NCBI RefSeq assembly: GCF_026153355.1
Contig: NZ_CP110636.1
Location: 1,240,001 to 1,304,000, forward strand
DNA: 64,000 nt
Direction: 5' to 3'
DNA from: Streptomyces endophytica
Lineage (GTDB): Bacteria; Actinomycetota; Actinomycetes; Streptomycetales; Streptomycetaceae
The translations under genes and the position numbers were made by a program. Shown one piece after another: positions 1-7,270 of the stretch. The notes below the pieces were generated by a model. That model was not told the DNA's origin. It was given only the letters and a program-made list of their open reading frames with translations, and ran no database searches. Position 1 is the first letter of the stretch. Each line of letters opens with the position of its first letter.

Positions 1-1428
1 GCTCCCCGGCCCAGCGCCACCCGGGCTGCACTGCCAAGCCGTTGGGCGGCCCGCCGGCAGTGGTCCACGCGCTCCGTCTCGCTCCCGCTCTCGCTCGCGC
101 TCGGGATATCAGCCGCCACCCTGCTGTACGGCGCGGCCTCCCCCGCCATGGCTACACCCACCATGGCCACGACCAAGGCGACCTCTGTGGCCGCGGCCAC
201 TGCCGCTGCCGGGCAGGTGGGGCAGGCCGGCCACGGTCCGACCAGTCCGGGCAAGAAGATTGCGGAGGCGCTGCGGGGATCTCCCGTGTATGTGGATCCC
301 TCGCTGGCGACGGCCGTTGATGCGTCGCAGCAGCGGGAGCTGGTCACGCAGATCAAGGAGACCAAGCTGCCGATCCGCGTCGTGCTGGTGCCGCTGGTCG
401 AGGGGGACAGCTGGGGCGGTAAGCCCGAGCAGCTTGCCGAGGTGGTGCACGACCGGATGGGCGGCGGCCCGTCCATCCTCATCACGCTCGGGGACCTGCC
501 CGACGACATCTCCGCCCGCGAATGGCCCGAAGGCGCCCATCAGGCGATGCACGCCGCCGCGGCGGTTTTCTTCCAGGACGACATGAAGGGCACGGGGCTG
601 GCCAAGCGCGTCTCCCGGGCGATCGGCATCATCAAGGCGGGCAACGGCGACAAGGTGTACAAGGAGGCCACGGCCAGCCTCGGCAAGCCGAAGCCCACGC
701 AGTCGGGTGGGGCCGACGGGACGGGCAAGGACGCCTCCCGTGCGGGGAGCGGTGGGTCTCCGCTCGTCCGGCTGCTGAGCCTGGTCGTCGGGCCGGTGTT
801 GCTGTTGGCCGCGGCGGAGTTGTTGTTGCGCCGGCGTTCGCGGCTGCGTGATCTCACGACGCCGTTCGCGCTGCCGCGCTCGGTCTTCGCCGCCGCTCGG
901 CAGGCCGACGAAGCCGGGCTGCGCGACCGGGCCACCGAGGAGGTGGTGCGCCTGGGTGAGGAGGCACGTGCGGCGCAGGGTGATCCGACGACCGTCGAGC
1001 GGGCCCTCGATGCGTACGCCGCGGCCGGCACGGTCCTGGACCGGGCCCGCGGAGCCGTCGACCTGGCAGGGGCGTTCGCGCTGGTCGCCGAGGGCCGCGC
1101 GGCACTGTCCAAGGCTCCGGCGACCCTCCCGCTGTGCTTCTTCCACCCGCTGCACGGGCCTGCCGTGCGCCGCATACCCTGGCGGCCGCTGGGCCGCCGC
1201 GAGCAACTGCGGGTTGCCGCCTGCGAGACGTGCCTGCGCGCGGTACGGACCCGGCGCGCGCCGGAAGTGCTCACGGATCGGCGGGACGGCCGACCGGTGC
1301 CGTACTTCGAGATACCCGCCGAGGACAGCATCTGGGCGGCCACCGGGTACGGCTCGCTGCTGGGCGGGGACGGCGACTCGCTCGCGGCGCGCGTCCAACG
1401 CGGTGACTTCACCCGCACGTTGGACTGA
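1..1428 (+). CDS. Secreted/membrane-anchored protein of unknown function, 5' end outside window
   Basis: The frame is open from base 1 with no ATG, GTG or TTG before 148, so the start lies upstream of the window. Bases 55-147 encode an Arg-rich then hydrophobic stretch ending in Ala-rich ASPAMA, a good signal peptide, so the ATG at 148 is probably not the start. An extracytoplasmic domain follows (bases 240-690, including VVLVPLVEGDSWGG), then a Ser/Gly linker, one membrane segment near 766-830 (LVVGPVLLLAAAELLL) and a cytoplasmic tail of about 195 residues with two Cys (CETC). The topology resembles TPM-like surface proteins of actinomycetes, but I do not recognise the family and propose no function. 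The gene ends with TGA at 1426-1428. Confidence 0.75.
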   Translation, partial: APRPSATRAALPSRWAARRQWSTRSVSLPLSLALGISAATLLYGAASPAMATPTMATTKATSVAAATAAAGQVGQAGHGPTSPGKKIAEALRGSPVYVDPSLATAVDASQQRELVTQIKETKLPIRVVLVPLVEGDSWGGKPEQLAEVVHDRMGGGPSILITLGDLPDDISAREWPEGAHQAMHAAAAVFFQDDMKGTGLAKRVSRAIGIIKAGNGDKVYKEATASLGKPKPTQSGGADGTGKDASRAGSGGSPLVRLLSLVVGPVLLLAAAELLLRRRSRLRDLTTPFALPRSVFAAARQADEAGLRDRATEEVVRLGEEARAAQGDPTTVERALDAYAAAGTVLDRARGAVDLAGAFALVAEGRAALSKAPATLPLCFFHPLHGPAVRRIPWRPLGRREQLRVAACETCLRAVRTRRAPEVLTDRRDGRPVPYFEIPAEDSIWAATGYGSLLGGDGDSLAARVQRGDFTRTLD

Positions 1429-1756
1429 TCCGGGCCTCAACTTCCGCTGCCGTGATAGCTGATATGTCGGGAGAAAATTTGCTGATGCTTTATCGACGCG
1501 GCAGCCGTCGAGGTTAATCAGTTCGACAAATGGAGAGAAAGTTCAGTTAACGCCGCGAATGCATTGTCCTCACACCTCGACCATTCCCCACCCTTTGCGG
1601 GAAATCGACGCGAAATAGTCGGAGTTGATTGCACGAACCCCGGCCAGAATCGCTTCGACAAAAGAGTTGCACGGTCTTACGCTCCGCCGAAACAGCCGTT
1701 CGCACACACCGGAATGGTGGAGGCGCGCGGGGGAGAACGTCTGCTGGGAGAGCGTT
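1429..1756. other. Intergenic region, relatively AT-rich
   Basis: No reading frame here has normal Streptomyces codon use. The stretch 1450-1680 is clearly more AT-rich than its surroundings and probably carries the promoter of the lipoprotein gene, but I cannot pick a convincing -35/-10 pair. GGGAGAG just before 1757 is the ribosome binding site of that gene. Confidence 0.5.
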
Positions 1757-2386
1757 TTGCTGCACACGAAGACCGCTTGGCTGCGCGTCGCCGCGCCCGT
1801 CGCCGTACTGGCGCTGGCCCTGACCGCCTGCGATGGAAAGAAGGATGCGTCCGCCACGCAGGACGGCCGGAAGAGCAATGCCGGCGCTGATGCCCCCAAG
1901 ACGGAAAAGACGTCGGACCCGGACGGCGGCGGTGAGCAGAAGTCGGGCCAGACCGGCACCGGGCGGTTCAAGGAAGAGAGCGCGAATATCACCTACGAGG
2001 TCGTCGCGCAGAAGGTCCACGTGGGCACCGAGGCCGAGGCCAGGAAGCTGGTGTCGGATCCGAAGGACGCCAAGGGGCTGGTGGCCGCGACTGCTTGGGT
2101 GAAGTTCACGAACAAGGGCGGCGGTGTCGTCAAGGACATGCCCAAGGTGGGCAACGAGACCGAGCTCTACGGTGACGGTCGGCCCGGCGCCCTGCTGATA
2201 GGTGCCGCCGAGGATGGCCCCGGCTGCGAGGACACCATCGACATCGAGAGCTGGAAGGCCGGGCAGAGCCACACGATCTGCCAGACCTACATGATCCCGA
2301 AGGGCACCAAGTCCGTGGAGGTCCACTGGGCGGGCGAGGGCCAGAGCGACTCACCGTTCGTGTGGAAGTTCAACAACGCGGGCTAG
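1757..2386 (+). CDS. Secreted lipoprotein, DUF4352-like
   Basis: I chose the TTG at 1757 because GGGAGAG ends 4-5 bases before it and because this start gives a proper lipoprotein signal: charged HTKTAWLR, hydrophobic AAPVAVLALA and lipobox LTAC, with the acylated Cys near residue 25. A low-complexity Lys/Asp/Gly linker follows (bases 1830-1975), then a domain of about 130 residues with two Cys (GPGCEDT and HTICQTY) that may form a disulfide. The size and layout fit the DUF4352 class of extracellular immunoglobulin-like lipoproteins. An in-frame ORF continues upstream to 1625, but it would bury the lipobox about 70 residues inside the protein and lacks a ribosome binding site. The role is unknown. 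Confidence 0.72.
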   Translation: MLHTKTAWLRVAAPVAVLALALTACDGKKDASATQDGRKSNAGADAPKTEKTSDPDGGGEQKSGQTGTGRFKEESANITYEVVAQKVHVGTEAEARKLVSDPKDAKGLVAATAWVKFTNKGGGVVKDMPKVGNETELYGDGRPGALLIGAAEDGPGCEDTIDIESWKAGQSHTICQTYMIPKGTKSVEVHWAGEGQSDSPFVWKFNNAG

Positions 2387-2475
2387 TGGGGTTGTTGGGG
2401 GCAGTGGGGCTGTTGCGGGCAGTGGGGGCGTTGGGGGCAGTGGGGCTGTTGCCGACAGAGGGGGTGTTGGGGGGC
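2387..2475. repeat. G-rich degenerate tandem repeat after the lipoprotein gene
   Basis: Directly after the stop codon the + strand reads as about five imperfect 15-18 bp units built from TTGGGGGCAGTGGGG. Runs of 4-6 G recur at short intervals, so G-quadruplex formation is possible on the + strand (and in RNA reading through from the lipoprotein gene). The rest of the gap to 2958 holds no gene I can support. Confidence 0.6.
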
Positions 2476-2693
2476 GGGCGATTGGTGGGGCGAGCGAGCC
2501 GCTGACTGCTGGCAGTCACGAGCGTCGAGGAGCGCCGCCGGCCCCGACGCGTCCGAAGGGTGCGCTGACGAGCCTCCCGACGAGTGTCGGGGAGCCCTGA
2601 CGCGGGGGCACGAGTGCTGCGACAGAGCCGGCGAACTGCTGGTGTAGCCCGTCGGCGACCAGCCGGCCTCCCCTCCGGCCTAACCTCCGCACG

Positions 2694-2750
2694 CACACGC
2701 CCACACGCCCACACCCACACCCACACCCACACGCCCACGCCCGCGGTGGG
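2694..2750. repeat. CCCACA hexamer microsatellite
   Basis: Roughly eight consecutive 6-bp units of CACGCC, CACACC or CCCACA occur between the lipoprotein and hydrolase genes. The minus strand is (TGTGGG)n. No coding frame with normal codon use covers it. Confidence 0.7.
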
Positions 2751-2958
2751 CCCGCCCCTGCGCCGCGGCCTTGTTGTTAAGGGCCGTGGCGCGCCCGCCA
2801 CCCGCCGAAGACCGGCCGTGGCGGGCCGTGGCGAGGCGTGCGCCTCGGCTGTTCGTGACCGGGGCCGGGCGCACCGGGCCGGGCCGTCGCGGTCGGTGTT
2901 TCTCGCGGCCGGTCGGCGGCGCTGGTCCCGGTCACCCCCCTCCCGGCCGATCCTCCGC

Positions 2959-3834
2959 TCAGGCCGGCAGCGTCGCCGCGTTCAGGAAGGGTTCGATGGC
3001 GGCGCACCAGTCGTCGGGTTTCTCCCAGGGGAGGAGGTGTCCGGCGTCGGGGATTTCGGCATAGGCGCCGCGCGGGAGGACGCGGACCATCTCCTGGGCC
3101 TCGGCGCGGCCCAGTTCGGCGTCCAGGCCGCGGACGACGAGGGCCGGGCAGGTCACCTGGGCGAGCTCTTCCCAGTGGGCGTCATGGACCCAGGTCTCGC
3201 GGGCGGTGAGCATCTGGCGCCGGGAGAAGACCGGGCGCCAGCCGTCGGCGCGCTCGGCCATCACCTCGGCGAAGAACTCGCCGCGAGCCGGGCGCGGCCG
3301 CTCCAGCGTCGGGTCGTCCTCGCCGAACCACTTGCGGACGTCCGCGAGCGTGGCGAACGGCACCGGCCAGGAGCGGAACCACTCGGTCCACTCGCGTTGC
3401 GAGGCCGCGCCCAGTGCGGAGGCCCGCATATCGCAGATCACCAGCGCACTGACCAGATCCGGGCGCCGGGCCGCTAACTGCCACGCCGTCAGCGCACCCA
3501 TGGCATGGCCGACGAGGGCGACCGGAGCCAGGTCGAGCTGCTCGATGGCCACGATGGCGTCCTGGACGTACGCCTCGCGGTCGTACGGCCCGTCGGCGGG
3601 CTTCTCGCTGCGGCCGTGGCCCCGCTGGTCCAGGGCGACCGGGCGGTGCCGGGCGCTCAGCCGGCGGGCGGTGTCCGCCCAGTGTGAGGCGCGGCCCATC
3701 AAGCCATGGAGCAGCAGCACGCCGGGCCGCTGCTCGCCCCCTCCCAACCCGCCGTCGATCTTGGGCGGGTCGGTGAATTCCCAGGCGGCGAGCCGTACGC
3801 CGCCGGCCCCTGTCACATCGATGCGCCGCACCAT
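2959..3834 (-). CDS. Alpha/beta-hydrolase-fold protein with Ala at the nucleophile position
   Basis: Fold landmarks are clear: the oxyanion strand LLLHGLMGRASHW, then LDQRGHGRSEKP, the nucleophile-elbow strand VALVGHAMGALTAW, and a late His in IPDAGHLLPWEKP. The elbow normally reads G-x-S-x-G, but here it is GHAMG: the codon is GCC (Ala), so the catalytic Ser is absent. The protein may be a non-hydrolytic fold member, may use another residue, or the strain may carry an inactive allele. I chose the ATG at 3834 (MVRRIDVTG). GTG starts at 3846 and 3873 are in frame, but 3873 falls on a likely -10 box. The gene stands alone. A LexA-type palindrome immediately upstream suggests control by DNA damage (inferred). 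Confidence 0.85.
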   Translation of the reverse strand: MVRRIDVTGAGGVRLAAWEFTDPPKIDGGLGGGEQRPGVLLLHGLMGRASHWADTARRLSARHRPVALDQRGHGRSEKPADGPYDREAYVQDAIVAIEQLDLAPVALVGHAMGALTAWQLAARRPDLVSALVICDMRASALGAASQREWTEWFRSWPVPFATLADVRKWFGEDDPTLERPRPARGEFFAEVMAERADGWRPVFSRRQMLTARETWVHDAHWEELAQVTCPALVVRGLDAELGRAEAQEMVRVLPRGAYAEIPDAGHLLPWEKPDDWCAAIEPFLNAATLPA

Positions 3835-3871
3835 GTGCTCTGGCACCCCCAATCGTCCCTTGAGCAGCTCC

Positions 3872-3893
3872 ACACTATCGAACCCCTATTCGA
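3872..3893 (-). promoter_or_regulatory. Likely LexA (SOS) box and -10 element of the hydrolase gene
   Basis: TCGAACCCCTATTCGA at 3878-3893 matches the actinobacterial/Gram-positive SOS box TCGAAC-N4-GTTCGA in all but one base. On the minus strand it lies immediately upstream of TAGTGT (3877-3872), a good -10 hexamer, so it would fill the promoter spacer. No strong -35 is visible. Confidence 0.5.
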
Positions 3894-4065
3894 ACGCACC
3901 GTTCCAGCGCCCAACACCCCTCGTTCGAGTGACCTCTCTCAAGGATTGGCCGCGCTCGCCACGGGGAGACATCTGCCGGGAGGCGGGCCCTACCGGGAAG
4001 GGGGCCCGTGGGGGAAGACCCTGAGAGCTCGGGGCTCCGGGTCTTGGGTGGGGGACATGGGGAGG

Positions 4066-4099
4066 CAGGGCCCCGGCTGCTCGCAGCGCCGGGGCCCTG
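4066..4099. terminator. Perfect 12-bp GC-rich hairpin, orphan terminator-like
   Basis: CAGGGCCCCGGC at 4066-4077 is the exact reverse complement of 4088-4099, with a 10-base loop. No recognised gene ends nearby on either strand; the nearest starts are the hydrolase at 3834 (minus) and dmdR1 ending at 5303. Confidence 0.55.
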
Positions 4100-5302
4100 A
4101 CCGTCCCGCACTCTGTGGATGCATCCGAGCCCCCTCCCCGGCCTGGACAGGCCCGCGCAGGGCCATGCGTCAGCGTGACACGCAACCGGCCGAACCGCAC
4201 GGATTCGCACAAGTCCGTTCAACGGGCAATCACTTGACGAGCCCACCGAACGGAGTATCAGCGCAGCTCAGCGGGCTCATGGAGGAAGGCGACGGCGGGG
4301 GCGGCAGGAAAAATCGGGAGGGGCGAGGGCGGGGCGGGAAGGGCGGGAGGTCGGGGAGTAAGGCGCGGAGGAGGAATTTGCCGGGGAGGGGCGAGCGCGC
4401 GCCTGGGGTGCGGCCCACCTGCCACTGACGGGAATGTTCCGGTCCGGAGGGGCGAGCGCCCGCCTGAGGTGCGGAGAGCCTCTTGCCCTGCGGGATTTTG
4501 GGACGTAAATAAGGGTGTCCTGTGGCCAACTGCCCCTGGAGGGAGTCTTCGGGAACCCGTCGATGATCCGAGGGTGCCCCCGGCCCCCAGCCCCCGGCCG
4601 GGCCCTTGGCCGGGCCGCCACCGGACCGGCACCGGGCCTCGGCCTCCGCCGCGGCGCTGCCGCGCCTCTGCCGGCCCCGCTGCACCTCGGTCACACCGGA
4701 ACGGCCCGCGGAAACGGTCCCCCGCGCCCACCCGCCGAAGACCCCGGACACAGCCCCTCGACACAGGGCGCCGAGACGGCCGCACACAGGGTCCGCCAAA
4801 ACCGCCCGCCGAGACGACCACCGAAAGCCCGCCGCACCGGCCCGCCCGGACAACTCACCGAGACGGCCCACCCGGACAGCTCCACCGAATCGGCCCCGAA
4901 GAGGTTCGTCGAAGCGGCCCGACACAATCCGTCCGTCGAGAGAGCCCGTCGCGGGCCTGCCTGCTAAACGGACGCCAGGCAGCCCACCGAACGGCCCCAC
5001 CAGGACAGGCCGTCGACAGAGCCGCCGAACGAGCCCGCCAGAAAGGTCCGCCGACGCAGCCCAAAACGGTCCGCAGCAGCGATCACCAAAACGGTCCGCC
5101 ACAACGACCACCGAAGCGGTCTGCCGCAGCGGTCACCGAGAAGGTCTGCCGCGACGGCGACGAGACGGTCAAGTGGCAGCCCGCCGGGGCGACCGCCAAA
5201 ACGGGTAATCGGCACCCCGCCGGAGCGGCCGCCGGAACGGTCAATCGGCAGCCCGCCGGAGCGGCCGTCGGAGCGGTCGGCCGGCGGCCCGTCGGGACGG
5301 TG
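4100..5302. repeat. 1.2-kb gene-free region, mostly degenerate short repeats
   Basis: No frame encodes a recognisable protein. From about 4690 to 5300 the sequence is an array of degenerate 12-30 bp units rich in CCGCCGGAGCGG, GGTCCGCC and ACCGAGACGG; the best preserved are three 36-40 bp blocks at 5175-5280 (CAGCCCGCCGGAGCGGCC...GGTCAATCGG type). Long open frames on both strands here encode only Arg/Gly/Pro-rich sequence and reflect the repeat composition. The array lies downstream of dmdR1, so it could be in that gene's 3' UTR. Confidence 0.5.
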
Positions 5303-5995
5303 TCAGCGCTTGGCGACGAAGACGTGGGAGGCGATGTCGGAGGTCAGTTCGGCGGCCTCGCCACTGCTGCCGACCAGGACGCCGGCCGGGGACTCCGTCA
5401 CGCTCACCACGGCGCCCGGCTGCACTCCCGCGCGGCGGAGCGTGTACATCAGCTGGGCGTCCGCCTGGATCGGCTCGCCGATCCGGCGCACCACGGCCGT
5501 CTTGCCGTCCGCCCCGGCGTCCAGGTCCATCAGGCTCACCATGCCCGCGTCCAGGAACGGGTCGGCCTCGGCCTTCTCGCCCAGCTCCTCCAGGCCCGGG
5601 ATGGGGTTGCCGTACGGCGACTCCGTCGGATGCCGCAGCAGCTCCACGACGCGGCGCTCGACCGCCTCGCTCATCACGTGCTCCCAGCGGCACGCCTCGG
5701 CGTGCACCTGCTCCCATTCGAGCCCGATGACGTCGACGAGCAGACACTCGGCGAGGCGGTGCTTGCGCATCACCCGCGTCGCCAGCCGCCGGCCCTCCTC
5801 CGTCAGCTCCAGGTGGCGGTCGCCGGCGACCGTCAGCAGCCCGTCGCGCTCCATGCGGGCGACCGTCTGGCTCACCGTCGGGCCGCTCTGTTCGAGCCGC
5901 TCCGCGATGCGGGCGCGCATGGGCACCACACCCTCCTCCTCCAGTTCGAGGATGGTGCGGAGATACATCTCCGTGGTGTCGATCAGTCCGGACAT
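5303..5995 (-). CDS. dmdR1: DtxR/IdeR-family iron-dependent repressor DmdR1
   Basis: The protein has 230 residues and is collinear with DtxR: winged-helix DNA-binding domain (1-65), dimerisation and metal-binding domain (65-140) and C-terminal SH3-like domain. The metal ligands sit at the DtxR numbers: Met10, Cys102, Glu105 and His106 for the primary site; His79, Glu83 and His98 for the ancillary site. The family represses siderophore (desferrioxamine) and iron-uptake genes when loaded with Fe(II). The start ATG at 5995 places Met10 correctly. The neighbouring divergent gene is a SIS-domain protein, as I recall for dmdR1 of S. coelicolor. I do not see a canonical iron box in the divergent promoter region. 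An open frame covers the whole gene antisense. Confidence 0.93.
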   Translation of the reverse strand: MSGLIDTTEMYLRTILELEEEGVVPMRARIAERLEQSGPTVSQTVARMERDGLLTVAGDRHLELTEEGRRLATRVMRKHRLAECLLVDVIGLEWEQVHAEACRWEHVMSEAVERRVVELLRHPTESPYGNPIPGLEELGEKAEADPFLDAGMVSLMDLDAGADGKTAVVRRIGEPIQADAQLMYTLRRAGVQPGAVVSVTESPAGVLVGSSGEAAELTSDIASHVFVAKR

Positions 5996-6041
5996 GCGTG
6001 CCCCTCGATGTGTGGTGCGGTGGCCCTGGACTCAATTCTGA
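5310..6041 (+). CDS. Antisense ORF over dmdR1, possible Adm homologue
   Basis: This 243-codon frame starts at an ATG (MATKTWEAMSEV) and is fully antiparallel to dmdR1. The product is very rich in Ser, Arg and Thr and has no recognisable fold, so on sequence alone it would be discarded as a shadow. It is listed because, as I recall, S. coelicolor dmdR1 overlaps an antiparallel gene, adm, that is reported to be translated and to affect siderophore and antibiotic production. Size and layout fit that gene. Translation here is unproven. Confidence 0.3.
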   Translation: MATKTWEAMSEVSSAASPLLPTRTPAGDSVTLTTAPGCTPARRSVYISWASAWIGSPIRRTTAVLPSAPASRSIRLTMPASRNGSASAFSPSSSRPGMGLPYGDSVGCRSSSTTRRSTASLITCSQRHASACTCSHSSPMTSTSRHSARRCLRITRVASRRPSSVSSRWRSPATVSSPSRSMRATVWLTVGPLCSSRSAMRARMGTTPSSSSSRMVRRYISVVSISPDMRAPRCVVRWPWTQF

Positions 6042-6164
6042 CGCATCCCACTGACATCGGTGCCTCCTCGTCCGCCCACCGGACCCTCACGGTGGTATGG
6101 CGCGGCCGTATTGACAGGGCACTGGTCCAGACCGCAACGTGATCCGCGCCACTGATCACAAGTG

Positions 6165-6245
6165 GCCGGGATGGGCGTGGTGGGAACGGGCATGGCCGGG
6201 ATGGGCGTGAACGGGACGGACGTAAACGGGACGGGCGTGAAGGCG
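6165..6245. repeat. Degenerate tandem repeat between dmdR1 and the SIS gene
   Basis: About seven imperfect 12-bp units of the form GGGATGGGCGTG / GGGACGGACGTA occur in the divergent intergenic region (5996-6363), well upstream of the SIS start. The rest of this region holds both promoters, but I cannot assign them. Confidence 0.55.
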
Positions 6246-6363
6246 AGGGGGAACGCGGGGTCGGCCCGGGCGGTGCCAGGTGACCCAACGCAACGCAACA
6301 CAACACCGCATCGACAGCGCGAGAACGCATACGAGACCCCCAGGAGAGGGAGGGCCCGCGGCA

Positions 6364-7131
6364 ATGGCTGACGGCGACCGCAGTGACCAGCTGGCCGGGA
6401 CGTACTTCGACGCCGCGATCGATCTGCTGCGGCAGGTCCGCGACGAGGAGGGCGAGCGGATCACCGCGGCGGGGCGGCTGATCGCGGACACCGTGGTGGC
6501 GGGCGGGCGGGTCTTCTCCTTCGGCGCCGGGCACTCCTCGCTGCCCGCGCAGGACACGGTCTACCGCGCCGGCGGCCTGGCGATCATGAACCTGCTCTCC
6601 GTCCCCGGGGTCGTCGGCATGGACGTACGGCCGGCGACGCTCGGCAGCGCCCTGGAGCGCGTCGACGGGCTGGCGGCGGCCGTATTGGACACCAGCCCGC
6701 TGGAGGCCGGTGACGTACTGGTGATCATCTCGCTCTCGGGGCGCAACGCGCTCCCCGTGGAGATGGCGATGAACGCCCGGGCCCTCGGCATCAAGGTCAT
6801 CGGCGTGACGTCGGTGGCGTACGCGGAGGCCACCAAGTCCCGGCACGCGTCGGGCGACTTCCTCAAGGACCACTGCGACCTCGTCCTGGACAGCCGGATC
6901 CCGGTCGGCGACGCGGAGCTGACGCTGCCGGGCATCGACGCGCCGTTCGCGCCGGCCTCGACGGTCGTCACCAGCGCGATCATGCAGGCCGTGGTGGCGA
7001 CCGCGGCGGGCACGCTCGCCGAGCGGGGCATCGACCCGCCGTTGTTGCGCTCCGGCAACGTCGACGGTGGGCACGACTGGAACGCCCGGGTGATGAGCGA
7101 CTACGCGGACCGGATCTTCTACCGGAACTGA
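6364..7131 (+). CDS. SIS-domain (sugar isomerase-type) protein, UPF0309-like
   Basis: The 255-residue product has a single SIS domain: an N-terminal helix (FDAAIDLLRQVRDEE), the phosphosugar-binding strand-loop VFSFGAGHSSLPAQD, and VLVIISLSGRNALPVEM with the Ser-rich loop (SLSGRN) that binds phosphosugars in this fold. SIS proteins isomerise phosphosugars or sense them; the substrate here is unknown. The ATG at 6364 is preferred over an in-frame start at 6280 because AGGAGAGGGAGGG lies just upstream. It is divergent from dmdR1. The stop at 7129-7131 is followed directly by a short-repeat tract. Confidence 0.85.
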   Translation: MADGDRSDQLAGTYFDAAIDLLRQVRDEEGERITAAGRLIADTVVAGGRVFSFGAGHSSLPAQDTVYRAGGLAIMNLLSVPGVVGMDVRPATLGSALERVDGLAAAVLDTSPLEAGDVLVIISLSGRNALPVEMAMNARALGIKVIGVTSVAYAEATKSRHASGDFLKDHCDLVLDSRIPVGDAELTLPGIDAPFAPASTVVTSAIMQAVVATAAGTLAERGIDPPLLRSGNVDGGHDWNARVMSDYADRIFYRN

Positions 7132-7245
7132 ACCGGTACCGGTACCGGGTAGGGGGTATCGGTACCGGGTTCCGGCACCGGGTTCCGGCACCGGGCACCG
7201 GGTTCCGGGCACCGGCCCCAGGTACCGGGTACCGGCATCGAGCCG
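7132..7245. repeat. GGTACCGG / GGTTCCGGCACC tandem repeat
   Basis: Starting right at the SIS stop codon, about 110 bp consist of 6- and 12-bp variants of CCGGTACC and CCGGGTTCCGGCA. It separates the convergent SIS and PAS-protein genes. It may act as a terminator through self-complementary GGTACC units, but that is inference. Confidence 0.7.
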
Positions 7246-7270
7246 GTCGGCAGGCCCGCCGCCCGCCCCG

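Noticed and set aside
1625..1756. Upstream ATG of the lipoprotein gene
   Set aside because: It would bury the signal sequence and lipobox; the TTG at 1757 has a good ribosome binding site.
3878..3960. A tRNA suggested by CGAAC/GTTCGA strings
   Set aside because: No acceptor stem or anticodon arm can be formed; the strings are explained by the SOS-like palindrome.
4230..5111. 293-codon minus frame in the repeat-rich gap after dmdR1
   Set aside because: It encodes only Arg/Gly/Ser repeats generated by the DNA repeat and lacks a ribosome binding site.
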